From the NCBI GenBank assembly GCA_001513895.1, contig LLKO01000004.1:1-64000 (forward strand): a stretch of 64,000 nt of DNA, written 5' to 3'. Under the pieces are notes generated by a model, which was not told where the DNA came from, did not search any database, and worked only from the letters and a program-made list of their open reading frames with translations. This DNA comes from Graphilbum fragrans. Taxonomy: Eukaryota; Ascomycota; Sordariomycetes; Ophiostomatales; Ophiostomataceae. Both the position numbers and the translations under genes were made by a program. Shown piece after piece: positions 32,554 to 43,281 of the stretch. Every line of letters begins with the position of its first letter. Position 1 is the first letter of the stretch.

Positions 32554-32853
32554 CGTGTGTGCTGTGGGAGATGTGAACGTGAAGAATTATAGTGGGGCCG
32601 CCTCCCAGTGAATTATATGTTGGACGGAGTCTCGTATGTACTCGCACGTACGTTATGCAAGGCCAACACCGACACTCGCTCTACGTCCACTACGCGTACG
32701 CTGATCTTGTTAAACGCCGTGCTTTTATTCGTATCTGACAACAGACCGAGGCAATACAGTAGGAACAGGTCTTATGCAATTTACATCCCTCCTCAAATAC
32801 ACTCCAACATCCTCGGCCTCCTCCTCAACACCTCACACCTCAACACTGGCAAC

Positions 32854-34971
32854 CTACTTCGACGCCGCCTGCGCCTTCTTCTCGATCTTGCGCCGCTTCG
32901 CCCGCAGCTTCTCGTCCTCCGCGCTGCGCTTCGTGTTCGTGTACACCATCTGCTCGTACAGCCGCCGCTTCTTCTTCGGCAGCATGCCCTTGGCCCGCTC
33001 CAGCTCCTCCTCGCGCGTCCGCGCCTCCTTGGCCAGCGCCTTGCGCTTATCCGCCTTGGCCTTGGCCTGCGCGTCCACCGTCTTGCCGCGCACCGGCTTG
33101 CCCGTCAGCTCGGCCTCGAGCTCCAGCTGCCGCTGCAGCGCCGCCGACGCCTCCTCGTCTTCGTCTTCGTCTCCGGCCTCGTCGGCCGCCTCCTGCGCGT
33201 CCTTCTCCGAGAACCCGCCAAACGACGCCGCGTCGCTGTCCGACTCGTCCTCCGAGCCGGCCACGTCCATGCCGCCGTCCTCCGACTCGTCCTCGGCTGT
33301 CTTGGCTTGCTTGGCCTGCTTGGCCGTCTTGGCCGTCTTGGCCGTCTTGGCCGGCTCCTCCTCTTCCTCCTCCTCCTCCTCCTCCTCGTCCGACGCCAGC
33401 GCCTCCGCCTCCGTCTGCTGCATCTCCAGCGGCAGCGACGGGTCGTACTGGCCCTGCACGCTCTTCACGAACGGGCTCAAGTGCGGCGGCAGCTGGGCGC
33501 CCGGCGCATACTGGTCCGCGCGCTGCAGCGCCTCCGCGTTGATGCTGTCCCACACCCACTGCGGCTGCACGTAAATCCGGCCCGGAACGCGCTGGTTCGC
33601 GGCAATGCGCTGCGCCGTCTGGTTGTCCTCGCCGTCCGCCCCCTCGCCGTCCTCGTTCACCGTCACCTGCACCGGCGGCCGGTCGACAATCTGGTGCGTG
33701 ATGGCCGGGTCCAGCGCGTCCGTCGTAAAGGCGCCCTCGCCCAGCACCGCGTCCCAGCCGATGCGCTTGCAGCCAAACGAGCGCAGCAGAAACTCGAGCG
33801 GCTGTCTCGGCGCCTCACGTGACAGGAAAATCGTGCACTGCGAAAACAGCGCGCTCGGGTTGCTCGTGCTGTACGCCGGCTGCGGCAGCACATGCCCGCC
33901 CGCCACCGCCGGCTCGAACTTGTCAATGGTGTCGGCCACCTCGAGCTGCTCCTCCTGGTCGTCGTCGGCCGCCGCCACCGCCGCCACCGCCGCCGTCTCC
34001 TGACCGGCCTCCGCCTTCAGCTCCTGCACAATCTTGTCCACCTCGGCCTGCACCTTGGGATCCGGCGCCGGCACGTCATCGCCGTTGGCCAGCAGAGCCG
34101 GCGTCTCCTCCTCGGCGTCCGCGGCCTCGGACACGCCGCCGTGCAGGCCCTCCATGGTAAAGGCGCCCAGCTCGCCGGCGCCGTCGTCCTTGGCCTGGTC
34201 AAACTTGGGCGGGTACTTGAGCCCGACCGCCGTGTAGAGGCGGTAGTTGACAAAGCCCAGCAGCGTCATGTAGAACTCGATAAAGGTGCCCATGATGCGA
34301 AAGTCCACGTCGCCGACGATGCGCTGGTTGAACTTGTACGGCACCAGCCACAGCACCTCTTCGCCCTGCACGCTCGCCTGGTAGTAGATGCCCTTGATGG
34401 ACAGGAACGACTTGCGCAGGCTGTGCGACACAATCAGGTAGTGCTGGAACTCGAGACACAGCCGCTCGCACCGCGCAATCATCTTGGCCGGCACCGCCGA
34501 CGTCGACGGCAGGTTGGCGAACAGAAACAGCATCGACAGGCAGTCGTCCAGGTCGCGCAGCGCGTCCGCAAACGTCGGGTACCGCTCGCGGATCACATGG
34601 TCCAGCGTGTACCGCGGCTTGCCCGTCTTCTCCGGCCGCGCCGCGTTGCGCTCAAACCGCTTGGCGTCGTTGACGTCGCCGCGCCCCAGCGCCCGCGCAA
34701 TCTTCTTCTCCAGCACCTTCTGGTCCCGGAACTTGGCCACCAGCGGCTCGTGCAGCAGGTACTGGATGTCCTTAGTGTAGTAGAACGTCGTCGACGCCGT
34801 CGACGACTTCGACACCTTCTTCTTGCTGCGCGGCTCCCGCGGGTAGATGCCCTTCCAGATGCACAGCTTGCGGAAATCCGGCAGGCTCAATTGCAGCTTG
34901 CGCACCGCCTGTGTGCGCGTCACAAAGTTGCGTGCCGCACCCGCCTCACCCCTCTTCTTCGGACGGCCCAT
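32854..34971 (-). CDS. NOP7: Pescadillo homologue (NOP7), ribosome biogenesis
   Basis: A single exon of 705 codons. The N-terminal pescadillo domain is plain: FVTRTQAVRKLQLSLPDFRKLCIWKG and IYPREP, then FYYTKDIQYLLHEPL, RYTLDHVIRERYPTFADALRDLDDCLSM and FNQRIVGDVDFRIMGTFIEFY. A BRCT domain (about residues 370-480) has LFSQCTIFLSREAPRQPLEF and ends with VWDSIN. The rest is acidic, with long Glu runs (EEEEEEEEEE) and a TAKTAKTAKQAKQAK repeat, then a basic coiled coil ending KLRAKRRKIEKKAQAASK. In yeast Nop7 works with Erb1 and Ytm1 in 27S pre-rRNA processing and 60S assembly in the nucleolus. The start MGRPKKRGEAG is basic like other family members. The gene is divergent from PIG-U. Confidence 0.97.
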   Translation of the reverse strand: MGRPKKRGEAGAARNFVTRTQAVRKLQLSLPDFRKLCIWKGIYPREPRSKKKVSKSSTASTTFYYTKDIQYLLHEPLVAKFRDQKVLEKKIARALGRGDVNDAKRFERNAARPEKTGKPRYTLDHVIRERYPTFADALRDLDDCLSMLFLFANLPSTSAVPAKMIARCERLCLEFQHYLIVSHSLRKSFLSIKGIYYQASVQGEEVLWLVPYKFNQRIVGDVDFRIMGTFIEFYMTLLGFVNYRLYTAVGLKYPPKFDQAKDDGAGELGAFTMEGLHGGVSEAADAEEETPALLANGDDVPAPDPKVQAEVDKIVQELKAEAGQETAAVAAVAAADDDQEEQLEVADTIDKFEPAVAGGHVLPQPAYSTSNPSALFSQCTIFLSREAPRQPLEFLLRSFGCKRIGWDAVLGEGAFTTDALDPAITHQIVDRPPVQVTVNEDGEGADGEDNQTAQRIAANQRVPGRIYVQPQWVWDSINAEALQRADQYAPGAQLPPHLSPFVKSVQGQYDPSLPLEMQQTEAEALASDEEEEEEEEEEEPAKTAKTAKTAKQAKQAKTAEDESEDGGMDVAGSEDESDSDAASFGGFSEKDAQEAADEAGDEDEDEEASAALQRQLELEAELTGKPVRGKTVDAQAKAKADKRKALAKEARTREEELERAKGMLPKKKRRLYEQMVYTNTKRSAEDEKLRAKRRKIEKKAQAASK
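33299..33392 (-). repeat. Tandem coding repeats in NOP7 (Thr-Ala-Lys units, then Glu run)
   Basis: A CTTGGCC/CTTGGCT 9-bp unit encoding Ala-Lys-Thr or Ala-Lys-Gln repeats sits next to a CTC triplet run encoding about ten Glu. Both keep frame. Confidence 0.85.
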
Positions 34972-35415
34972 CGTGATCTCGGAATGGGTTTGTGTGGTGT
35001 GGCGTGGTGTGGTCGGTGCGTTGATGCGAGCGAGTGTGCAAAATCGTCGAGGGAAAAGAGGCCCAGTGAAGGCTCTGATGCAAAAGCGGTAGCGAACTTT
35101 TTTTTATTTTCTGCCATCCGCTATCTTTTATGTGGGGACTGGTCGTTGAGATCTCCTGCTGACCGCCTTGGCCCAGTTCGCACATGTGGCTTGCTCCTGT
35201 GGCTGGTGCACCCCTGCAATAAGGTTTTATGCGTCCGCTAGCGCCTGCTTTAGCGCATTCAGCACCAGCTCACCGGCGCGTCTCTGAATGTGGCCATGTT
35301 GCTTCTTCCACCATCGTCATCCGCCGCCGCCTCTCCGCCCTCCTCCTCCTCGCTGCCGCCGTCGCCGTCGCCCAACGCAACGTGCCCTGCCGCCCCGGTG
35401 AATGGCGCTGACACC
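34972..35415. promoter_or_regulatory. Divergent promoter region, NOP7 / PIG-U
   Basis: About 440 bp. A T-rich stretch lies near 35097-35110. An in-frame ATG for PIG-U at 35296 lies inside; if used, it would add 40 Ser/Pro-rich residues. No specific operator is recognised. Confidence 0.45.
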
Positions 35416-36748
35416 ATGACCTTGCCACGGCAGACCGGCCTCTACGCCGCGGCCGCCGTCGTGCGCCTCGTTCTTTTCACCCTTTTCCCCGGTCTCCCCG
35501 ATCTCTTGACCAGCCGCGTTGAGATTTCGACCCCGGTCAGCAGTTTCAAGCGATGTGCGTCCCTGCTCCTCTCTTCCCTGTGTCTGCACGCTCTAACCGC
35601 GCCCAGTGCAAGAGGGCCTCTTCCTCTACAACCACAATGTCTCGCCCTACGACGGCGGCGTCTACCACCAAGCCCCCCTGCTCCTCCCCCTCTTCTCGCT
35701 GCTCCCTAGCAGCCGCTCCCTGCCCGTCTTCACCTACCTGCTCTACATCGCCGTCGACCTGCTGAGCGCCCACGCCCTCTTCCGCATTGCCGAGTCCGGC
35801 GAGGCCGGCGCCGCCGCCCGCTTCCAGTCGCCCCGCCGCGAAAAACGCTGGTCCGGCCTCGTCGTCGCCGCCCTCTTCCTCTTCAACCCGCTGACCATTG
35901 CCACCTGCATCGGCCGCTCCACCGCCGTCTTCTCGACCTGCGCCATCCTGCACGCCATCGCCAAGGCCATTGCCGGCGCGCCGCTCGGTGCCATGGTCTC
36001 GCTCTCCTTTGCCGCCTATCTCTCCATGTACCCCCTCCTGCTGCTCCTCCCCCTCGTCCTGCTCGCCTTCGACCGCCAGAGGCTCTCGCCATCCAGCCGC
36101 CTGCCTCGCTTTGCCTCGGCGCTTCCTTTTGCCGCTGTCTATACCCTTGTTGCCGCTGCCTGTCTGCTCGCCCTGCTTGCCATGTCCTTCTTCCTGACCG
36201 GCGGCTCCTGGGAGTTCCTCGCCTCGACCTACGGCGTCCAGCTCACCCTGTCCGACCTGATGCCCAACGTCGGCCTCTGGTGGTACTTTTTCATCGAGAT
36301 GTTCGACTCCTTCCGCGCCTTTTTCGTCGCCGTCTTCTGGCTGCACCTCTCCAGCTACGTCGGCGGCCTCTCCATTCGCCTCCGCAAGCAGCCCCTCGTC
36401 GTCCTGACTCTGCTGACCGGCATCTTCGCCATCTTCAAGCCCTACCCCAGCATCAGCGACACCTCGCTCTTCCTCGCCCTCGTCCCCCTCTTCCGCCACG
36501 TCTTCCCCCTCATGCGCTACACCTTTGTCATTGCCGCCACCATCATGTACGCCACCTTTCTCGGCCCGGCTTTTTACCATTTATGGATCTACGCCGGCAG
36601 CGGCAACGCCAACTTCTTCTACGCCATCACCCTCGTCTGGAGCCTGGGTCAGAGCCTGCTGGTCTCCGACCTCACCTTTGCCGTCCTCCGCGACGAGTGG
36701 GAGCTCGACCGCCCAGAGATGGCCGGCAAGGACATCCGCCAGATATAG
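35416..36748 (+). CDS. GPI transamidase subunit PIG-U (Gab1/Cdc91 type)
   Basis: Exons 35416-35554 and 35607-36748 give 426 residues. The 52-bp intron splits a Leu codon and restores SSFKRLQEGLFLYNHNVSPY, the best conserved part of the family. The protein is strongly hydrophobic with about eight to nine spans; other family blocks are GVYHQAPLLLPLFS, LFLFNPLTIATCIGRST, NVGLWWYFFIEMF and YPSISDTSLFLALVPLF. PIG-U belongs to the ER membrane complex that moves GPI anchors onto proteins, and is thought to help recognise the anchor. I prefer the ATG at 35416 (context ACCATGA) because the fold begins right after it; the upstream ATG at 35296 is an alternative. The gene converges on SAM37. Confidence 0.94.
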
Positions 36749-37111
36749 ACGCACACCGAGAATGTACAAAGACAATAGCCTCGAAGATAGCGTCCTCTGG
36801 CCATGACTTTCGGTTGGCAAACTGTACATTATCCAATGGTTTTGGGAATTCCATGTGCCATACGTGTAATCATAAAAAGAAGGAAGAGTGTAGATTCATG
36901 AAGCATATACATATATATAGGCATGTCGGGCTGCTTTTCGTCCCCTAATATGGCCAAAAATAATAAAAAAGCAAATAAAAAAGATGCGAACTCAACAATC
37001 GTTAGACAAGCCGTGACCAGCAACTCCCAATGCAAAGCTCCTCCCTTTTTTTGTTATTATCATTACACATAGACACCAGGTACTTGGGCTGCAATTCGTA
37101 TGTCACATCCA
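36749..37111. other. Convergent 3' intergenic region, 363 bp
   Basis: This is AT-rich compared with the flanking genes, with AATAAAAAAG near 36961-36970, a possible polyadenylation context. No gene. Confidence 0.5.
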
Positions 37112-38684
37112 TCACAGAGCTCCTAAGAAGGCGCCTGCTGCCCCCAGACCAGCAATCGCCCGCGGTGCTCGCTTATAGATGACGAGCGGCGACCCAAATG
37201 CCGGCAGCCTTTGGTACCCAACCAGCAAGCCAGAAGCAATCGCCAGCCCAGACAGCGTGGCACACACAGTAATGAGCCGTCGCCGGCTCGCTGCCTGCAC
37301 ATCCTGCTTCCAGAGACGCACAATGCCGTCTTCGACGCTGCCATCGGCCTCGTCGTCCTCCACCCGCACGCGCCGCCACAGCCACACTAGCCACTCTCCG
37401 CTGAGGCCAGGCACGCTGTGGATGATACCGTGGATCGTCCGCAGCCAGAGCGGGTTCAAATAGCGCACTGTCGCTGTCGGTGATGGCTGTACTGGCTGCG
37501 GCGTTCTTGTGATGGTGAGGAGAGACGCCATTGGAGCCGGCTCTTTCTGCCACGGCAGCTGCTTCTCCACGCAGTCCCCCCTGTCGCTCCCAAAGCATGT
37601 CCGCTGCATGTCTTTGACAAACACAGCTAGCCCAGGGAAGTGCCGCTGCAGCGAGTCCCGCAAAAACGGCCGCGGCACCTCCGGCACCGTCATGAGCGCC
37701 AGATACCCAAACGCGAGGCAGTCCAGAGAGGTTGGCCGCAGCGTTTTTACGGCGTCGCGCTTCCCGCCCTCCTCCTCCTCCTCATCCATCCGCAGGAACA
37801 GCTGCTTGCTTCCCTTGCGCTTGGCGAGAACAGACAGACAGGTCCGTGTCGCCTCGTCAAGACGAATGTGCGCTTTGGCCTCTGGCGTCAGCGCACTCGA
37901 CACTGTGAGGGCCTTGACTGCCGCGAGCCCGCTGGTCATCGCAGCCGCTCCTGCGCCTGCGCCCCCGACTTCTCCTGCTGCTGCTTCCGGGGCGCGCCTT
38001 GCTGGTGCCGCCACGGCGCGAAGACGATCGGGAAACGCGTGGAGCGCCGTGGAAAAGGACGACGCCTCCCGCTCGGCAGCGTCTTCGTCTGTGTCGAGGC
38101 TCGAGAAGCCAAGATGGGCCGCCCTGGCTGCGTGCATGTCCCGTACGGCTGGCGGCTCGATCCATGTGAGAGGAAACGGCAAAATGTCGCTGTAGGCTGG
38201 CCGCGTGGTGGCGGCCCAGTTGGCTGAGGACACATAGAGCGAGAGCGCCACCAGCGGGCCGGCTTCCGCCCGCAGAAAGGCCGAGTACGCTGTGGAGTCG
38301 GCCCTCTGCACTTCCGTCAGGTTGGCATCCAGGTCTTTGATCGCAGCCAGTGGTGTGGACGCCGCCGTATCAGATTGGACCGACGCAGACTTGCTTCGGA
38401 GATATTCCACGATCGGATCGAAGCCGGTGGCCACCCAACGCTGCGTCCGCCTATCCCGCAGTGCTGGCAGCGGGTCTGTTTGTCGTATACGTTAGCCAAG
38501 CAGTGACTTCAAATGCGCAATTAGCAGATCGACACTTACGCGGCAGTGCAGACGGACTGGTAGCCACCAAAGTCCAGCCGCCTTCAGGAACCGCCAGCGA
38601 AAAATACGCCGCCGCGGCCAAACAATCCGGGTCTATGGACGCCAGGCCTTTGGCCTGGCCCCATACGTGAAGTTCAAGCGTCAT
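37112..38684 (-). CDS. SAM complex subunit SAM37 (Tom37/metaxin-like)
   Basis: Exons 38684-38540 and 38475-37112 give 502 residues. The first exon has the Tom37 N-terminal domain: LELHVWGQAKGLASIDPDCL and on to GGWTLVATS. The join supplies LPALRD...WVATGFDPIVEYLR, a hallmark of the family, and proves the intron (38476-38539). A metaxin/GST-C-like middle contains LDCLAFGYLALMTVPEVPRPF. Near the C-terminus is a hydrophobic segment (LITVCATLSGLAIASGLLVGY), a probable outer-membrane anchor. SAM inserts beta-barrel proteins into the mitochondrial outer membrane. An ATG three codons upstream (38693) is also possible. Ala/Gly-rich loops enlarge the middle relative to yeast. Family assignment is good; overall conservation is low, as usual for this subunit. 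Confidence 0.88.
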
Positions 38685-39385
38685 CAGGCGCAATTTTCGG
38701 AATGGCAGCCTTGGTCACGTATGCATCTCCTTCTATGTGCTCGTCGCCATCGCAGTCATCGACAGAATCGTTGTCGATATTGGGCTTCATTGGAGCCGCC
38801 GTTGGTGGGGATGAAGTAATCGTTATCTCCACGTGACGATAAAGATAAGCATTGACGATATGGGTGCTGCACTCCGGACCTCAAGCTACATCGTTTCAGG
38901 TACGCCAACCACTAATTCGACAGTTTAATTAGCCCAGCGGAGACAACAGCTTTCGTCATTTGTAACGCGGTGTTTTTGTTGAATGCCTGTGACCTTGTTG
39001 CGCCAGTTTCACAATGACCAGGGGGATGGAATTCATTCACTGCACCTGTACACATTTCCTCATGCTCGTACGTAACAGTGTCCCGCGGTTACATATTTTT
39101 ACTCTTTGCTGCGACCCTATGTAGAGGCCATCGTTTTATTTCCGGGATGCCCAAACCTCTTCCAACATGGGATGTTCCATCCCATTTCTATGCGCACAGG
39201 GTGCCTTTTTGGGGTAGAAAGTACGGGGTCGAGTGGTCCGTGATGCAATGGGCAGCATGAAATACCCTGTCGTGCACGTGGGACACTTATCATCATTTGC
39301 ACAAGAGTGGGAAATTATTGTGGTCAGCTGGAGAAAGGCCATGACAGTTGCTACAGGGGCACGGGATATTGCGGAACTACGAGTC

Positions 39386-39407
39386 CTTGTACGAGTCCTC
39401 GTACAAG
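39386..39407. repeat. Perfect inverted repeat, 10-bp arms, 2-bp centre
   Basis: CTTGTACGAG is followed by TC and then CTCGTACAAG, an exact reverse complement. This could be a dimeric protein site or a hairpin. It shares the core GTACGAG with the larger inverted repeat about 120 bp downstream. Confidence 0.85.
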
Positions 39408-39524
39408 TGTAGCTGCCCAGGCAACGAAGTGCGCACCAAAAGGGTGGCTGAGCTCGAGTAGTGTTAGTACTCCTAGCAATTTAGTAGTACATAGTTGCCG
39501 GAATATCGATCGTCTCTAATGCTT

Positions 39525-39622
39525 GTACTCGTACTCGTAGTCGTACTTTCTGTGTAAATGGCGTTCCTTTTGTAGGACCTGTATTCGAATACATGTATGA
39601 GTTTAAGTACGAGTACGAGTAC
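39525..39622. repeat. Inverted repeat with 15-bp perfect arms and 68-bp spacer
   Basis: The left arm at 39525-39539 (GTACTCGTACTCGTA) is the exact reverse complement of the right arm at 39608-39622. Each arm is itself a tandem repeat of a TACGAG hexamer. Confidence 0.85.
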
Positions 39623-40126
39623 ATTCGTACGGCGCACAATTGTTCTTGCACGTAACTCTTCATGTCCGGCGTTCCACTCGTTCCTTTTTGCCGTGCCTCG
39701 CGGTCATACGGTTGGCTGGTGATATATGACACTTCCTCTCCATGGTGTGTTTTCTCCACTCAACAACGAATGACCCGAGCCTGCCGGGCGGCGAAAACGA
39801 GCAGGGTGCTTGTGTTGTCCAAGCCGTATCAGCCCATAGTTGCGAGGAAACAGCAAGCTCTTCGTCCAAGGCAGCCCACGCTGTCCTCAAGACGGACGAG
39901 TGTACGGATCATAAACTGGCCTCTGACCGGTCGGATCAAAGTGTCCGGAGATACGCTGAGGCCTTACGTGCAAGAGAAGGCTATCTTCGTAGTGGAGGGC
40001 TACCGAAACAGGGAAACGAAATGGAGAAAGGAAGGCCGCAAGAGACGGAGGGAAATAGCAAAACGGAACCGGCGAGTCGAAACGGTCGTCGATGCAGGCA
40101 ATAATAAAGGCTTAGACTTATCGAAA

Positions 40127-40173
40127 GGGGGGNNNNNNNNNNNNNNNNNNNNNNNNGGGGGGGGGGGGGGGGG
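40127..40173. other. Assembly gap (24 N) inside a poly-G run
   Basis: Six G precede the N run (40133-40156) and 17 G follow it. The true length is unknown. ORFs crossing it are artefacts. Confidence 0.95.
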
Positions 40174-42834
40174 ATACGTGGGACATGCGCCAAAGAAATT
40201 TAAATTAGAAAATTGACAAAAGTACGGTGTGCCACGCAAACGAAAGCGGGAGCGAGGCACAGTAAGTCGATGATGCAGCTGTTACTCCGATGGGGGAGAT
40301 AAGGAGAAGCTGGCAAGACCACAAAATGAGGGGAAACAGGCACACTTTCTGGGCGTTGGGGGCTTGGGCTGGTTGGCCACTAGCCCTGCGGATCTACAAT
40401 ATTCATGACTTTGCCCGTTGCGAAGCGGGAGCGGCCACACTAATTTGGAGGATCCAGTATCCTGACATCATAGAAAATAGCCATTAGACCAGACTTGTAC
40501 GAGCTCCTGTGCTAAGTAGAAAAAAAGCAACAATGCATGCCTAGCCAAAGGAGCTCTGACAAGACTTGCACTATGTTTTGTCGGTGTTTTGTCGCAGAAA
40601 ATAGGATAGCAGGGAAGGGAAGGGGGAAGAAATCAGTTGAGACCGATAGATCTACGAGTCCTTGTAACTGTGCTCCAAAAAAAGACAAACCCTATAAGCG
40701 GAATATCCATGTGAGTAAAGAAACGGGAAGGATGCCTCATAGCCCCCAAAAATGGCCAACCCGGATGTCGTAAGACTGCATACGTGGACGGAGCACACGC
40801 GGGCTGGACGGCACGCCTTATTGCATCGGAAATCCTTTGGGCGGCGTGGACGGGAGTGGCTGCACCTTTGTTTCTTGTCCCAAAATACCGCCGGATCGTG
40901 AAATGAAAAATATGAAATAAATTAGAAGTAACATAATGAAAAATATAAAAAAAAACAGAGCTATGATATCCTACACAGCAACTACTCATAACTACAGCAT
41001 AGATGACGAGCTCCTCTTCCCCCACTTCATAATACCATGTCTAACATGGTGTGTCAGATAGGCAGGCTGGAGTGGGTTCATGGCGGGAAGCGAGAAGCGA
41101 GAGCGGGTACGGATACTGATACACCCTCTCCTCCCCCAAAGGCATCAAAGTGATACTCTGTCTTTCGACAGACGGGTTTATGACTGGTGGCACCCTGTAA
41201 AATGAATTTGCCCAACAGTACCGGACATGGCATATGTTGTCTCTCCTACCCATTTTCTCATCCGGGAGCTGGGAGTTGGCCCCCTCATCTCCCGTTCTCA
41301 TTCTTGGCCGGAACGAAACTGCCGCCAGGGCGACTTTGTGTGAGACGAGGACCTTACTCCTGGGATGACTGCCTGAATGGCCTGCCTGCTTATAAGTGGC
41401 GCAGCGGACAGCCACAAACAAAAAACCAATATGCAGTGATCAATGTATGATGTATTATGTATAATATATGAATATTCTCCGTGCCCCGAGTTCCGTGTGC
41501 CGTGTGGGAAGGAAGGAAGCGCAGCCCAACACAACACCGGGATGTGGATCAGAGGGCGATCCAGATCAAAAAAGGATCATTCATTTGTAGCCGTGGTTGG
41601 TGTAGATGGGCTAGCTCACTGTAGGCAGAGGAGAAATCTGTACGGAGTATGTATGTGAAGCCTAGGACTCGAGCGGAGAAACAGTAGGAATAGGCAGACA
41701 CATGAGCCGTGGCGCCAAGTGCCGCAGATGATGGGCTGGCTCACCGCCCTCTCTTCTGACCACGGTGTGATATGGAGTAGAGTGGCCTGTTTTCTAATTT
41801 TGTGTCTGGCTGGGACCTGTGATTTGTCTGATATGACAGTGCTCGGCTCGGTTCCTTCCAGGAAGCTGGTCCGTTGGCACAGAAGCGTCTGCCTCCTCCG
41901 GAGGCCCGTCATTGCCACAATGATGTCGCGCTGGTCTCACCTACAGCATGTGTGAGTTCTTGTAGTTACGTTGTATACGCCGGGTTGAGCCCTACTTGCT
42001 CCCGCAGCCGAGACAAATCGTGATCTATGACGCCGGCCAGGTTCGCATCGCTGCCCATACACGAGGCCGCAATGGTAGATGTGGCCGGGCTTGTGCAAGT
42101 TCTGATGTCCGGACAAGCTAGATTTGCGTCCCCTTCCAGCTCCCAAGACACGCATCATGACATCAAAACATCACGAGTGGGCAGGTTCATTTTCAAGGTC
42201 AAAGAATGTAGGCAAAACAAGAATCTCTTCCAGGCAAATAAAGGGGTATCGGCGACGATGTAACATGTTTCTTCAGACGACGCCGTGACCCATGCTCTAA
42301 TTATACACAAAACACACAAAAACCAAAACGAGTAAAAGGCCCCCTTTCCTCTTTGTGTGCGTCAAGTTCCCTCCCTTTCTAATAAGACCCAGTGGTTATG
42401 CCGCTCTTGCAAGTCTGTCTATGCACAGTAGGCAAGACAAGACACAGGGCAGACACAAAAAAGCAAAAACAAAAAACAAAGACATGCAGCAGGGGGGGAT
42501 CCAAAAGTCATCAGTAAATCAAAGACATGATTCTCGCTTTCCCAGAAGCAACCAAACGATAGTGTAAGAGATGACTAAAACGGGAAGTACAGTTGTAAAA
42601 GGGCCATGATTAAAAGAGTGATTGTAGGTAGGTGGTAATAATAGTACAGCGGTGTTGTGAAGGTCGATAAAGAAAAGGAGCAAACTGTTGCAGAAGGAAG
42701 AGAAGTAAAAAAAGAAAGTTGCCGTTGTCTTCCCGAGAGCCGGCTCACGAGAAGGAGGCGGCAGTAGCAGTCGGCGGTTGAGTGGCGTTGCCGAAGGGGG
42801 GAGAGGAAGAGATGGCACCGGGACAGGTGCCTTA
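40174..42834. other. Gene-poor region, part 2
   Basis: I see no supported gene in 2.7 kb. Composition is mixed, and short ORFs on both strands are under 130 codons without recognisable motifs. One TACGGAGTA word lies at 41641-41649. On the minus strand the 42520-42830 part is pyrimidine-rich and may belong to a transcript starting near 43.45 kb. Confidence 0.5.
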
Positions 42835-43173
42835 TTAGAGGCTGTCTTGGATCTTGCGAGCAGGTGGTGATACAGGCTCCAAGTCCGGAGGATATTGGTG
42901 CCTGCTCTGCTGCGTCAAGGCATAGTCGAGCAGGCAGCAGCGCCGAGAGTTCGTCGGTGAGATTGATGTTGGCTGGAACTGGCTGTGTCCTACCCCAAGA
43001 GTAGGTCTCCGGGCCAATATGTGACGAGTGGATTTGTGCCGTGGTTCGGACTGAGGTGCCCCGCAGGGTCGGACTGCAGAGAGCTGCGAGTGAGGTGGTG
43101 GTTCGCCAGGAGGCCGTTGGAGATGGCCCGTTGAGAGCGCAGTAGAAGAGAGCAAGCTCTTCCGCGTTGCTGC

Positions 43174-43281
43174 TTAACCGCGTTTGGGCACTGGCGGCAG
43201 CGGGCGACTCGGCGGGGGACCCGGGCAGGGCGGCAGCTGAGATGGGCGCTGCTCCGGAAGGTGGAATTGTGTGGACGCCAT
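43174..43281 (-). CDS. Putative 35-codon ORF behind a promoter-like leader (small gene or first exon)
   Basis: On the minus strand an ATG at 43281 opens 35 codons beginning MASTQFHLPEQRPSQLPPCP and ending PLPPVPKRG before TAA at 43176-43174. The protein is proline-rich with PxxP motifs and no known domain. What makes it notable is the upstream DNA: a TATAAG near 43482-43477, then about 190 bp rich in C and T, ending CAACAACACCTTCGCA-ATG, exactly the leader style of a well-expressed fungal gene. The same frame stays open after the TAA for over 100 codons to 42835. It may be a small protein, a uORF, or the first exon of a longer gene (a GT lies at the TAA: CGCG-GTTAAG). I cannot choose between these. 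Confidence 0.35.
   Translation of the reverse strand: MASTQFHLPEQRPSQLPPCPGPPPSRPLPPVPKRG

Larger units (their letters stand above)
38685..40126. other. Gene-poor region, part 1 (SAM37 upstream)
   Basis: The first few hundred bases should hold the SAM37 promoter. Beyond that I find only short ORFs without domain or composition support. Two inverted repeats stand out (39386-39407; 39525-39622) and are listed apart. The sequence has moderate GC content and lacks the heavy AT bias of the transposon relic. Confidence 0.5.

Noticed and set aside
40127..40173. Possible G-quadruplex or telomere-like signal
   Set aside because: The G run surrounds an N gap, so its real sequence and length are unknown. 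No TTAGGG-type repeat is seen nearby.
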